Positions 46,458-59,037 of a stretch of DNA of 64,000 nt are shown here, piece after piece (position 1 is the first letter of the stretch; each line of letters opens with the position of its first letter). The notes under the pieces are model-generated. The model was not told where the DNA came from and searched no databases. It saw only the letters and a list, made by a program, of their open reading frames with translations. Source of the DNA: Ceratothoa steindachneri. Its lineage: Eukaryota; Arthropoda; Malacostraca; Isopoda; Cymothoidae. The stretch spans positions 156,348,172-156,412,171 of the forward strand of contig OZ018324.1 in assembly GCA_963969495.1 (NCBI GenBank), in the 5' to 3' direction. A program made the position numbers and the translations under genes.

Positions 46458-46460
<3 letters not shown>
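44871..46460 (-). other. SLAIN-like introns around the microexon
   Basis: Apart from the exon at 45445-45486, no genes or known repeats are recognised. Confidence 0.55.
45445..45486 (-). CDS. SLAIN: SLAIN-like protein, 42-base microexon
   Basis: A 42-base exon bounded by acceptor gattccttgttccag and donor cag/gtaggt. It is phase 1 at both ends and adds 14 residues (LRFPEPSPLARMSG region). Joined to the exon at 51331 it completes ARLQEESLR, the core SLAIN-family motif. Joined to the 42156 exon it gives ARMSGGRSTTKM. Both joins keep the frame, which is the main evidence for an exon this short. Confidence 0.72.
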
Positions 46461-47668
<1,208 letters not shown>

Positions 47669-48408
47669 TGGCTGCTTGATTAAGCTGTTGATTTTAACAA
47701 ATCTTGTATACAACATGGCCTCCTACCACATATATATACACACACTACCAAGCAAAATAAGAACAATTTTCTCCTTAAACTATTTTCAAATATATGATGA
47801 GTAGGTTAATGAAATTTCCATGGTACATAAAAACATGCATTTAATATATTTTATGAAAATTTCCTAGGATACAATTGAATATTCAAAAAATTATACTAAA
47901 TAAACTAACAAAATAAAATATTGACACATGCAAAATAAGAGAATGATTTTTTAAGGAACATTTTTTTTAGTTTCTTGAAATTATCTGGCAACATTTTGCT
48001 CAGTAGGTGAGAACTGTACAACTGCTATTATTATTTTACTCACTCTGTAGGAATGTGATCACATGTGAAAGCAACTCTTGAGCTCCATCAGAGATTGTTT
48101 GCCTGAACACTTCAGGGAGGACTCTTTCTGGATTTCAAGAGGGGTAGGAAGGTTCAAAGAGTGTGATTTCGCCCATTCTGAAGTTATACAATGAAAACAA
48201 AACTTATAAATCTCCTACAAAAGTTGGTCAATCCCACAACCACCATCAGAGAAGACAAGAGCTATTAGGTGCTTCTCTATGAAGAATGACTTTGAGACTG
48301 CAGTAGGAATTTCTCAAACAAGGTCTGCTGACCAAAAAGTCACCTGCTCTCACAAAGTCTGATTTATGACCTTACAACCTTCAAAATTTTCAATAATTTC
48401 CAAACTAA

Positions 48409-49140
48409 CCTTGGGAGAACGGACCTTGGAAATTATATCAGTCAAAAGAGAATGTAAAACAACATAAGGGTTTCAAATTTCGTTAAAATCTGCTGAATAG
48501 TTATGATGTTATTGCCAAATAATTCCATGGCTAACCTTGGGAGGACTTTGACAATTATATCAGTCAAAAGAGAATGTAAAACAACATAAGGGTTTCAAAT
48601 TTCGTTAAAATCGGCTGAATAGTTATGATGTTATTGCCAAATAATTCCATGGCTAACCTTGGGAGGACTTTGACAATTATATCAGTCAAAAGAGAATTTA
48701 AAACAACATAAGGGTTTCAAATTTTGTTAGAATTGGCTGAATAGTTATGATGTTATTGCAAATACAAAATAATTCCTGAGCTAACCTTGGGAGGACTTTG
48801 GAAATTATATCATTTGAAAGAGAATGTAAAACAACATTTTTATAAGGGTTTCCAAATTCATTAGAACCTGCCGAATAGTTATGCTGTTATTGCCAAGACA
48901 AAATAATTCCTGGGCCTACCTTGTGAGGACTTTGGCAATTATATCAGTTGAAAGAGAATGTAAAACAACATAAGGGTTTCAAATTTTGTTAGAATCGGCT
49001 GAATAGTTATGATGTTATTGTCAAAACAAAATAATTCATGGGCTAACCTTGGGAGGACTTTGGTAATTATATCATTTGAAAAAGAGAATGTAAAACAACA
49101 TAAGGATTTCAAATTTTCTAAGAATTGGTGGAATAGTTAC
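48409..49140. repeat. minisatellite, ~5.75 units of 122-134 bp
   Basis: Units start at about 48409, 48535, 48657, 48785, 48919 and 49047, each with ccttgggagga, attatatca, gaatgtaaaacaacataagg and gaatagttatgatgttattg. Adjacent units 2 and 3 are nearly identical, while others carry small insertions. There are no spacers between units. The array lies within the coding region of the Tc1-like element. Confidence 0.93.
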
Positions 49141-49418
49141 AATAGTGGCAAAGAAGTGAGCCATTTCAGTTTCCAGTAATCTCAATACATCTGGTTTAAA
49201 AGCTCATTCTCCAGCAACAAAACCAATCATCAATAAGAATAATCAGAAGGCGAGACTCAAATGTGCAAAAGCTCATGCTATTTGGAATGATGATGATAGG
49301 GTGAGAATTGATATTTGATTTCAGTGAAAAATGTTAAATTATTTTTATTTGATCTGATGGCAACTGCTTGGAGGAGGCAGCGTCATGGTATGGGGGATGT
49401 TTTTTTTCTGAAGGAGTC

Positions 49419-50275
49419 TGTCGTAAAATGACCAGTGTAAATATATATGCATATTATATTTAGATTGAGTGACCTTCACGCATCTCCCAGCAATGGCAGA
49501 CAAGGGGGAGATAAGGGAACGCGGTTCTCAATCGAGTATGTGGCAGGATTTATCTACAGAATCAAGTGCAATTGGCCAATAGTATAATAAAGAAGGCTGC
49601 AGCACTCTCAAGATATGAAACGGAGGGTACCAAAAATAATCTTTAATAATTGCAATAGATTAAAGAATTAATGGGAACAATTAGTAAGCTCAAACGTGAG
49701 CTCACAAGCGGCTGCTGTTGAGCCAATATACAAACATACACTTTACGGGTCGACTGGTCAAGAAACCACAATTTAGTCGCTGGGGCCTAGCTTGGGGGTT
49801 GAGGCTTTATGAAACGACTTGGGAGATTGGTGATTGAATGAGTAAATCATAATCGATGAAGTTTAACCTCGAGGAGTGAATTCAAGGGAGTACTTGCACC
49901 AGAGGAAGTTAAAACCGAATCCAAGGATAGCCAATTGACTGGGGCTAAATTCCTGCAGTGAGAATTCTTGCCTTTGAGCTTGAGAAAGGAGAACGGAGCT
50001 GAATCGAGAAAATGACGCGTCTCGTGAAGAGACACAGCCTTTTCCCGGCTGTGTCTAGCATTATATATGGGCCGGCTGGAAGCAAAAATGCCTCAGGCCA
50101 AGGAGGATTTTCTTAACCAAATACTCCACCGGGGGTTCTTGATAATGCCCGGAGAGGGGGGCAGTGTCTTCTTGCTCCTGCCTTATAGGCGGAAGTGGCT
50201 CGATTCTGTCACGGTTCCCACGACTTTGCTCTGTGTCACCCGACCTCATGGCGGTATTAATCTTTATTCCCGACA
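49419..50275. mobile_element. 857-bp solo LTR inserted in the Tc1-like transposase
   Basis: Begins TGTCG and ends CGACA, a perfect 5-base terminal inversion of the TG...CA type. It is flanked by gagtc (49414-49418) and gagtt (50276-50280), a 5-base target duplication with one mismatch. Removing it with one duplication copy brings the two transposase halves together in frame (SEGV joins GPLLRI). A TATA-like ttatatat lies at 50061. No internal retroelement genes are present, so recombination between LTRs has probably removed them. Superfamily (Gypsy or BEL-Pao) is not resolved. Confidence 0.85.
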
Positions 50276-50938
50276 GAGTTGGTCCACTATTGCGAATAAT
50301 TGGAACAGTAAATGCGAATGTGTACCTAAACCCTGTACAACTTGTTACACCTTTACTCCGATCATCTCTGACCCAGCCTGCAGTATTTATTCAGAACAAC
50401 ACACCATGTCATATTGTAAAGCAAGTAAAATACTATTTCAAACAAGAGGATATTAAAGTAATGAAGTGGCCTGCCTGCTCAGGGCCTGGACCTGAACCCA
50501 ATTGAAACCTCTTGTAGATCATTGGAGACAAAGTTTGAGATGAAAATTGAGCAAGAGTGGAACAAAATAACACCAGAATTTTGCAAGAAGTTGATGAGGT
50601 TCTGTGGTCATTGTTGGGTTAAAGTAATCAAAAACAAAGGCTTCAATACCTAATATTAAGTGTTTTAAGTTTCAATGTTGTCAAATATTGCTTTGTTTAT
50701 AGTGTATTTGCTTGCTAAGCAATTCTGTGAATGATTGTTCTCTTATTTTACATCTGTCAATATTTTATTTTGTTAGTTTATTTAGTATAATTTCTTGAAT
50801 ATACAATTTTATCATATGAAATCTTTGATAAAATATATTAAATGCATGCTGGTATGCACCATGGAAATTTCATTTACTTACATCATATTTTGAAAATATT
50901 TTAATAAAGGAGAATCATTCTCTTATTTTGCTCGGTAG

Positions 50939-51330
50939 TATATACATACACATATAAACAAACAAGTTAACCAAAAAGAGTTTAATGGTACAAGTTCACA
51001 ATGAGTATTTAACTAAATGTTCATTAAAATAAGACAATCCTGGGTTCTTGAAATTACTTGGGTGTTCTATTGATTCAGGAAGCTCCTGATGAGGAGAAAT
51101 AAGGGTGCACAATGGCCAAAAGACAATAGGGGGTGAATGAAAACAGTGGAGGCGGAATAGAGGCAGTGCGAGAGCATTGTGGATGACAAAGACCCGTTTA
51201 GCAAACTGAGTTTACCTTAAGTGCTGGGTTGAGAAGGCACATTTCAACACCTTGAGGAACAAGTATGATAATAATAATAATAAAAGGAGAAGAGTTGAAA
51301 TGGGTATTTTCTTCCTCACATTTCACTTAC
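50939..51330 (-). other. SLAIN-like intron next to the 51331 exon
   Basis: Contains a short (ATA)n tract near 51270. Nothing else recognised. Confidence 0.5.
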
Positions 51331-51513
51331 TTTCTTCCTGGAGTCTGGCTAGGGCATTCACATCTTCAACATCAGCCAGTCTAAAAGAAGAATAGCTCCC
51401 ATCGGAAGCAGAGCTGAGGCGATCCTCCTCCTCTGACCCAAGGGAACCACTTGAGCGACCCAGGTATTCCCTGGATCCATTTTGAGACCCAACGGCAAAA
51501 GATGACACATTAT
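51331..51513 (-). CDS. SLAIN: SLAIN-like protein, exon with the ARxQEES motif
   Basis: 183 bases, acceptor ttttgattgcag and donor aaa/gtaagt, phase 1 at both ends. It encodes an acidic Ser-rich segment (SSGSLGSEEEDRLSSASDG) followed by SSFRLADVEDVNALARLQEES. Vertebrate SLAIN1/2 carry the closely similar string DVQ-I-AR(L/M)QEESLRQ after a Ser/Glu-rich stretch, as I recall the family. These proteins track growing microtubule ends and promote microtubule growth. The N-terminal half, with its coiled coil, should lie upstream, beyond 51.5 kb, and was not found in this window. Confidence 0.8.
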
Positions 51514-52929
51514 CTGCAATCAAAACCAAGGTGCCTCCATCAAATGATGCATTCCATAATGCCCCCCCCCCCTCCAACCACTTACATCTTAGGTAGTACT
51601 AAAGTATTTGTCACCAATTCAAAAAGATAGTTTTATTTATTAATAACCCATCACTTTCATTTAGGTAGAGACTAGAGTCCTCAGAAACGATAATGAAAGC
51701 AACATAAAGATCAATATAACAATCATTAGCAAGCCTATAGACACAAGGAAGCAGGCCTCATGAGGGAGGTGGGAAATGGGCAGATAGATGGATTACAGAC
51801 TGCAGTTTAGGAAACCTTTCGTCGGTGGCTCAGGGGAGAGCCACATGACAACGTGAAGGGAGAGTGGACTGAGAAACCTTTCAGCAGATTCAGAGACGGT
51901 GTTGCATTGCATGTTGTATATGGAATAAGGGAAAGACTAATATTGTAAATTGCTCAAGTATGTGATAAGGTGAGGATGAAAAAGCATGGGTGATTGCATC
52001 TTTACTTATTCTGATTCTGGGAGATTTTAAAATCTTCCAGTTTTTCCTCCTATCTGCACCTTGACATTTTTAAACTTTACTTTCCATCAATGTTTCATCC
52101 CCCACTCATACACATGGAAGTACACCAGCTAGTTGCCTCCTCTTTACTAATTTATATTTTGACTATAACTGACCTCTTCCTCATCCACCTTTGTTTCTCT
52201 CTTCCACTTTCACTTAACTATTACTACACCCTGCCACCATAGTCGGCGCTCTCTCATTAACTAAGGGATCTTACCTTACTCCTTCACTAGTTATACTCTG
52301 ACATTACCTTTACGTGTCCCGCCGCTCATTTTGCCGGATCCTCTATTCCTCACTCAACATCCATGCCACTCTTCTCACATCATCATACCACTCTCTGACT
52401 GTGTGCTCTGTGGTTTCCTCAGCCACTGCTTAGAATGCTCATAGTGCAGAGACAGCACCATCCTCCATAGCTACTCATCCCTACACTTATTGCCACCTGT
52501 TAGTTCCCACAACTGCTGTATCCTTGTAGAAAACAAAAGCAAGACACACACCAGAACATTGTAAAACACACACACACTCACTTTACCCATTCAGCACTCT
52601 CAAAACAAGCTGCAATATGCCGCCCATCCCAGATATTCACCACCCTACCCTACTTTAATACAGAGATTAACTGCCTCCCCCCTTAAAATCTAGCCCCCTC
52701 TTGACCATCTCAGAAACACTTTCAATAAAACCTCTCTAGGAAATCTCTGCAAAGGAAGAGGTGCTGTGGTATCCTCCCTGAGTGCTGCCAGGTTCAAGTG
52801 AAGAGAATCTACGGGTGACAAATTAATTAAATACACTTCTGAATTCTGAGCCTTTGACAAGATAGTGCATATCCATTCTGGCATCTCCCCACCCCACATA
52901 TACCTTTCTCTCACACCAGTATCCCCTGA
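51514..52929. other. unassigned, probably intron of the SLAIN-like gene
   Basis: Includes a C-run near 51560 and a pyrimidine-rich segment at 52000-52520. No exon with the expected SLAIN N-terminal motifs was found. Confidence 0.4.
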
Positions 52930-54140
52930 ACAATTAACTTACCTCCTCTCTTTGAAAAAGACCTATTCTCTCCTAGACCCATCCCTAGCAAGTCATTAGA
53001 GCCAGTTCCTCCTAACCTCAATGACAATTTTAATACCGCCGTCTCATCTGGAATAGAAGCATCAAACTTCAAACATGCTCATGTTCACTTTATCCTAAAG
53101 AAACAACCTGAACTCAAACAACCACGCAAGCTAGTGCCCAATCTCTCAACTACCATTCCGGATTGATTCCCTGTCTTTCTCCAATGCTAATGAGATTTTT
53201 TAGTTTGGTTTTAAGGCAGAAAAAACACTAAATTAGTTCTCCTACATGTAAAAGACTACCTTTGCACTGCAGCCAACCGATGATGATCAGCCTTTCTTTC
53301 TAGTACCTAGTACTTCAGGGCCACTCATCAGCATTTGACTGTTGACCACACTGTTCTTCACTGCTTGTGAATTCTTGGGTGTCTCTGGAACTGCCCTTAA
53401 TTGGTTCCATTAGTATAATTAATTTTGTAATCAATCTATTCATATTGGAAATGATATAGCTCAGCGGGCAGAGATGGATTTTGGTTTTTTGCAAGAGTCC
53501 ATTCTTGGTCCGCTTCTGTTTTAAATCTATCTTCTTCTCCTTGGTATTCTTAGGTAATGTCTAGGTCTATCATTTCATCCCATTGCTGATGACACATAAA
53601 TCTATCTTCTTTTAGCCAGTCTCATTTGCCAACTATTAGCAACCTACTAACTGCTTATAATATCACTAATTGGATCTAGGACAACTTTCTGAAACTCAGC
53701 CATAACAAAAAAGTAGGAAGTAATGGTAGGAACTACTGTAGACATGGGCCACCACAAAACTAATGCTCCCTATTGTAATCTTCATTACTCCCATGCCTTC
53801 TTTTCTGATAGTTAAAAATCTGGGTGCCACCTTTAATAGTTGGTTCTTTCATCGAAACTCATGTTGATAGTATTTTTAAATTTTCTCTCTAATCGGTGCT
53901 GAATCCATTCTTACTTTAACCGCATCACCTTGACTACTGCAACTCTCCTTCTCGGTTGGTCACAAGCTTCCACTATTTGACCTCTTCAACTGGTCCAAAA
54001 CTAAGCAGCCTGTATGTCTTTTCTACGCAAACAGCATTGGCCATCCATTTGAAACATAATCACCTTTAAGGTCTTCTTAAATATAAGACTGAATATGGAA
54101 GCTCCCTCCTACTTTTCCTTCTCACTGACCTTGTGCCCCA
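52930..54140 (+). mobile_element. CR1/L2/Rex-like LINE reverse transcriptase relic
   Basis: Plus strand, stops in all frames, but the order of RT blocks is clear. Near 53000 there is a stretch like the LLKK...NYRPISNLPF block (KKQPELKQPRKLVPNLS). Then a SILGPLLF phrase near 53500 stands at the QGSILGP position. FHPIADDT follows near 53570, at the position of the usual YADDTQ box, with residues between the blocks unlike an intact enzyme. LLLGWSQASTI near 53950 and LQLVQN-like text near 53985 fit the thumb region. Old and inactive. Confidence 0.68.
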
Positions 54141-55373
54141 TCCCTTCACATCAAATACTTAGCAATTAAAGTATTTTGTGTAGACTTGATAATCAAGTGC
54201 ACTTATCTGTTTTTGTCAGCCACCTTAGTTTCAAGAAAAGACATTATGACTTTGGGACTCAAGCACAACTGGCAAATAGGATAGCTCAAATTTCCCTGAG
54301 TTACTCAGGAGGAGCAAGTTTGTGTGCTAAGCTTAGCCACTGTGGATTGCAAGAATGTGTTTACTAACAATCATTGTTCTCCTTGTTGATATTGCTATAT
54401 ACAGTATTTCTCTACTCACAAGCTTTATGCTCTTCCAACTTAAGGTAGTGCATTGAGCTTACCCGGTGAACTGCTTTCGTTTGATACTAAATATTTACCA
54501 TTGATTTGATATTTATTCCCAATCATATTCATTATCCCTTTAATTAATTGTTTACTTTGTCTTCACCTCTGCTGTAATTTGAGGAAAGATTTTGGTTTCA
54601 AAGGGAACTTTTTCTCATTGTGACCTAAAAATTTGAAATTACTTTCATTGTTGCTATATGTAAAAGCTTACTTGATTTGCCTCTATTCGATTGTACATGC
54701 TAAGAAATCCAACTTGTTTTTCGTAGCAAAGGTTATACTTGCCAAGCTGATACTCCTTGCCTAATAAGCGTCTTGACTTACTTCCGCAGTTGAAAAAAGC
54801 GAACATTAAGTTCACCATTGACTCCATTTGAAAGTGCACTTTTTACCTGAATATTGCATTCACCATACTTTACCAATTATAAATTCAATCCATAAATTTA
54901 GATTAATTAAGTTGCCTGGCTACTGAGGGCAAGAATTACCTTTGCAATAACTACAAGAGAGCCTTGTGTATATCACCAGGTAGTTAGGAAAAATTATTAC
55001 TTAGTTGGTAGCATTTTTATAAGGTTGTTTCCTGAGAAGTACATGATCTATTTTGTTTTCACAGTTTCATTATCCGAAGCTGGGCTATTCAATGTTTCTC
55101 TAATAGAGACATCATATTAATAATATAAACTGTTTAAATTAGGTCTAGTTAGTGGAAGTGATAGGCTTTTGTATCATTTGTTTGATTTAATCCATGACTA
55201 CTAGACATTTAAAATTGACAGTTTAGTCATTCATTATCTTTAGTAGATTGGTCATCATTACTACTAGCACCTTTGGATTTTGCCTGAAGAACATGACAAG
55301 TGTCTTGATTGCTCATCTGGTCAGACAAGGGACGTGGGAGACCTCAGGGATTTTGTGACACCCCCAAAACCCT
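54141..55373. other. unassigned AT-rich sequence
   Basis: About 1.2 kb without recognised coding or repeat structure. The first 250 bases may be the decayed end of the neighbouring LINE. Confidence 0.4.
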
Positions 55374-55570
55374 GTGCTTAGGCTCTGCTCCCCTCCTGGT
55401 GTTTCCTTGTATTCACCTGTGCTGCATGGGAGATTGTGCTGTGCTTTCTCTATATTTGCTCAAAGAATATGGAATGATCTGCCTGCTGCAATATGCTCAC
55501 CCCTTCCCCTTAGTGCCTTCAAAAGGCCATCTCTTCTCTCTAGGTTTTCTTTACTTGATAGATAGGTGCT
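55374..55570 (+). mobile_element. small LINE ORF2 C-terminal fragment
   Basis: One frame reads FSIFAQRIWNDLPAAICS then LSAFKRPSLLSRF. This is the conserved end of CR1/Jockey-type LINE ORF2 (the RxWNxLP...FKxxL block). Only about 60 codons remain; there is no tail or target duplication that I can see. Confidence 0.6.
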
Positions 55571-56662
55571 TTGTGAAGGCCCATGACCTTGAAGGGTACC
55601 TTACAAAAAAATCACATTCTCAAACCTTTTTTGCCAGCGGCTGTTATGTGGCGGTTGTCATCATTGATGAAGCCTTCATAAGTGAGAGATCGTCTCTTTT
55701 TAGGGCGAATAAACGTCCGAGTATCAATTTCACCTACAAGGAAAAAATATATACGAGACATGAGAAAACAGACAGAAGGATCTAAAGGTTGTTTACCATG
55801 TACACTGCCTGATTTCCCTTACATTCATTATAAAAGATTTACCACTAATCTCAAGATTTGGGGGAATAACAATATTCCAGTGTGCTTTAGAAGGCAACTA
55901 GACCTGGATAAGGACCACTCTGGTTAAGTCCAACAACCAGTTTTCTCATTTTTTTTTTCTCTGAGCATATTATGCAATGACAGTAATATGTGAGGCTGTT
56001 GCAGGACCCTTCATACAGTCATGCCCTTAGTGGCAGTGATACCTGCAAACTTCACCTTGTTGGAAAAGTGGAGGAAGAGCAATTTATTAAAAAAAAACTA
56101 GAACGATCTCAATCTGTCTTTGAAAAATTATGTGAAAGGTACAAGGTAGTGTAAACAAAATACTACTTTGGTTGTTAGGAACTATCAGGGTAAGCCTTTC
56201 TCCTAAATGTGACCCTGTTCCAAAAAGAAGGCAGAGACCTTTCGGGAAAGAGAGAAGAAGCACAAAACTGAAACAAAAAGTGTAAGGAAAATATAGGATA
56301 AAGGGTGTCAAGGAGACCACAAAACAAAAATACCAACTGTGACCTGAATGAATGTGTTCAGCAAGTAAGTGACAGACTCAACTATTGAAATTAGGGATGT
56401 ACTAGATATTCAGTAGCTATTTGTACATTGTGTTAACCAACTTATTTTTTTAACATTTAATATCTAGTTATCTGGTATCCAACCAGTCTTGAAATATCTA
56501 GCTGGATACCAGATGTTTTTTTATTATCTAATCAGAGTCAGAAATTGCTTAAAATTCCTAAATTAAAACTAATTACCAAACTTGAGTTGTGTGCTTTATG
56601 TGCAGTTACTATGGAGTAGAATATAAAGTTGAATGAACCATTGTCAATTTGTGGTTATAATA
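55571..56662. other. unassigned sequence
   Basis: Contains one perfect inverted repeat (tctggtatcca at 56471-56481 and tggatacca-ga at 56503-56513) with a ~20-base loop. It could be a hairpin or a decayed MITE. No genes recognised. Confidence 0.4.
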
Positions 56663-58000
56663 CAGTCAGCACCAGAATACTTGGTGCGAAAACAGCCTGC
56701 CAACTATTATGGGGCTTTTCTTTTACATACCTCAAAAGTTACCCAAGGAAAATGCCATATTGCTTGGTGTGTGGGTCAAGTGGAGTAGTATAACAGGAGA
56801 CTCATTGCAGCTAGACAGACAAGCTTCACTTTGCTTCTGGTGTTCATAATTAGAGGCTGAACATTTTCTTTTTTTTGGAGAGGGGTGTAGCATGAAGTAT
56901 TTTTACCACCTGATCCACTATCCTGTTTTGTTTTGTGTTTTGGCTAAGGGTGGGTGCAAGGATTTGGATTATGAGCAGGTTGTGGCAATACTATCATTGT
57001 TTAAGACAAACAAGTCCACCAAGTAAATACATGCCCTAAAATGAGTGAGCCTGTGTAGTGTTCAGGCGGATGCTGAATGCATGCAAGACTGGTGCTGCTA
57101 AACTACCGCTTCAAAAAGAAAAGAGGCCAGGGAGGCAACATGAGACCTCAAAGAGGACCTTTAGGATTGTTCAGAGATATGCAGAGGCCCACCCTAGAAT
57201 CACAGTCAAGGAATACATCTGTTAGGACTATCCAGTGACAGACAGCTCCAGGATGCTCTCCATTTTGGTCACTGCACACAGCCCAGGAAACTGCTTAAAA
57301 CTTCCTTCCAGAGGAAAAAGCAGATTACTTATGCTAAGAAATACTTAGCTTTGGACCCATTGAAGTGACGAGACCACATTTAATGTTACTGGGAACTGAG
57401 GGGGTGAGGTCAGGGGGAAGCATTGGTCAGGTCCTCTCGACCCTAGGTCACTCAAGCCACCATAAAGCACCCTGATAGTGTTATGGCCTGGGGTACTTTG
57501 GGGTATCATGGCATCAACAAACTTGTGGTCTGGGAGAAGAACGTTACTGTGAACAAGGAGAGGTACTTGGAGGTGCTTTGCAACCACCTGGAGGAGTGTT
57601 TTAATTACCAAAATGGTGTTTATGCAGGACAGTGCAATTGCACACATGGCTAAGCTCATTAAGGGGTTATTTGATATCTGTGGGTTGAACTACATAGAGG
57701 ACTAGTTGGGGAATAGCACAAATTTGAACTCTATTGAGAGACTATGGTCCAGCATAAAGAGTTTTGTACAGGACCACACCACAACCCCTGTGCCTAAGGT
57801 CATTCATCACGTCCAGGCATTGTGGAGCAGTTTTAAGCCCTCTTTAATAGTCCCTAAGAGTGAATCAAGTGGAAAGGACACCCACACCAGGTATTAATCC
57901 CTTGCTAAGTACTTGATAACCATATTACCTTTTATTTTTCTGACTATGACCCTCTGAGTTTAGGAGGAAAAGGGTGTACCAAGTATTATGGTGATGACTA
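56663..58000 (+). mobile_element. Tc1/mariner-like transposon, 1338 bp
   Basis: Terminal inverted repeats of about 28 bases: cagtcagcaccagaatacttgg from 56663 and its imperfect reverse complement ending at 58000 (ccaagtattatggtgatgacta). TA flanks both sides (56661-56662 and 58001-58002). Length is normal for Tc1/mariner and the two ends differ at a few bases. The transposase inside is broken. Confidence 0.9.
57060..57897 (+). pseudogene. Tc1/mariner-like transposase with DD35E spacing, broken
   Basis: Plus strand. An N-terminal helix-turn-helix region (57060-57240) is followed by a SDETTFN-like first-Asp box near 57370, WGTLGYHGINKL near 57490, MQDSAIAHMAK near 57625 (second Asp) and GNSTNLNSIERLW near 57710 (Glu). 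By my count 35 residues lie between the second Asp and the Glu, against 34 in Tc1. A TAG replaces the usual Trp just before GNS at 57703, and earlier frameshifts and stops disable it. PDLNPIE has become TNLNSIE, keeping the Glu. Confidence 0.78.
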
Positions 58001-58390
58001 TATAAAGACATCTTGAAAAATCTATTCTACCAGATTGTCTTGCAAGAAGTTCAAAATCAGAGCACAACAGCTGATTTTAGGATCAGAATCTCTATCTTAT
58101 TTTACTCATTAAAAGTTCTTTTATTATTGAGAATCAAATGTAAAATGTGTTGGCTTCTGACACCTCAAATATTTAATTTACACATTAAATCAAAATTACT
58201 TCCTAAGTGACTTTATTAATAAATATTATAATAATTTATGGAGCCCCCATACTGGACAGGGAAAAGGCATAGAGAGTAGACTCAAGTCTTGGGTTTAAAC
58301 CTTAACACACGGATATAGTCCAGTTTTACGCACCTGCCAAATGCAAATAAACTGAAAAAAAAAAAAAGAATTTTTTTTAAATGCATGTTT
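58001..58390. other. AT-rich spacer
   Basis: Nothing recognised. Confidence 0.4.
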
Positions 58391-58394
58391 GTAT

Positions 58395-58812
58395 TCATAT
58401 TTTGGGTCTGGTATATTTTGAGGGTCATGGAAACATTATCAGGGTCATGGAAATTTAAAAAAATGTTCTTAAAAATTTATAAAAGCTCTGTTAATTTTAT
58501 TCACCTATGTTATCTTCATTTTTGTATGCTAACCTTAAGGCCAATTCAGGTGAGGATTTTTAAAAAAAACAAAACTATTGTTTATGGTCCTCTTTGAAAA
58601 GATTTTTGCGATCAAGAAATTAAAATGATCGGAATCATTTAGAGCTGTACCTAGCAGAATTCACTTATAGAAAGATGTTTAGTAATTTATCTGAAATTGA
58701 ATTGTTTGAAAAAATAGTTAAAATAACTTTTAATTAAATATTACTAATTTATTTATTTTTTTTTTAAAATTTAAATTTCTATGACCCTGATAATATACCA
58801 CACCCCATATTT
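58395..58812. mobile_element. MITE-like element, ~420 bp
   Basis: The left part (58400-58465: ggtatatt, then ttatcagggtcatggaaattt) is repeated inverted on the right (58765-58812: aaatttctatgaccctgataa, tataccaca). There is no coding capacity and the core is AT-rich. On the left a second partial copy of the gggtcatgg motif precedes the main one. I cannot define a clean target duplication, so the superfamily is unknown. Confidence 0.6.
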
Positions 58813-58813
58813 T

Positions 58814-59003
58814 TTTTACTCTACCATTTGGCAATGAAAGAAACTAAGTACAAATAGTATTACTTACCTATTTCTCTTGAATAATAATAATAATAATAAT
58901 AAAAAATAAAATACATGTTTGTATTACCGTAATACTTTTTACTCTACCATTTGGAAATGAGAGAAACTAAGTACAAATATTATTACTTACCTATTTATCT
59001 TGA
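58814..59003. repeat. direct repeat pair, ~65 bp, 123 bp apart
   Basis: 58814-58880 and 58937-59003 share ttttactctaccatttgg, gaaactaagtacaaata and tattacttacctattt. A short (AAT)n tract separates them. Confidence 0.85.
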
Positions 59004-59037
59004 TTTTCCTTGCTTTGTTGATTTTAACAACTTTTTC

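Larger units (their letters stand above)
48050..50650 (+). pseudogene. Tc1-like transposase, interrupted and decayed
   Basis: Recognisable pieces: REDK region near 48255; KARLKCAKAH near 49240; a diverged SDESKF-type box near 49330; GGGSVMVWGMFF at 49371-49408; after the solo LTR, GPLLRIIGTVNANVY near 50280; then the second Asp region near 50390, now QNN instead of QDN; and DLNPIE near 50500 after a frameshift. By my count 34 residues separate the second Asp position from the Glu, that is DD34E. Loss of the second Asp, frameshifts and two insertions make it inactive. Confidence 0.82.
47745..50938 (+). mobile_element. Tc1-like DNA transposon with IR/DR ends, solo LTR and minisatellite inside
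   Basis: The two ends are inverted copies of each other for about 200 bases. The outer motif ctacc(a/g)agcaaaataag is at 47745 and, reversed, at 50938. An inner repeat with the same gcaaaataagagaa core is at about 47928-47945 on the left and about 50735-50750 on the right. Paired terminal repeats of this kind are the IR/DR arrangement of some Tc1 elements. TA follows the right end (50939-50940); the left has CA. Subtracting the solo LTR and the repeat array leaves about 1.6 kb, normal for the superfamily. Confidence 0.88.

Noticed and set aside
48409..49140. Regular repeats resembling a CRISPR array
   Set aside because: Units are 122-134 bp, contiguous and without unique spacers, in a eukaryotic transposon: a minisatellite.
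52690..52914. A 74-codon minus-strand frame considered as an upstream SLAIN exon
   Set aside because: No SLAIN motif, no convincing splice sites, and it adjoins a decayed LINE.
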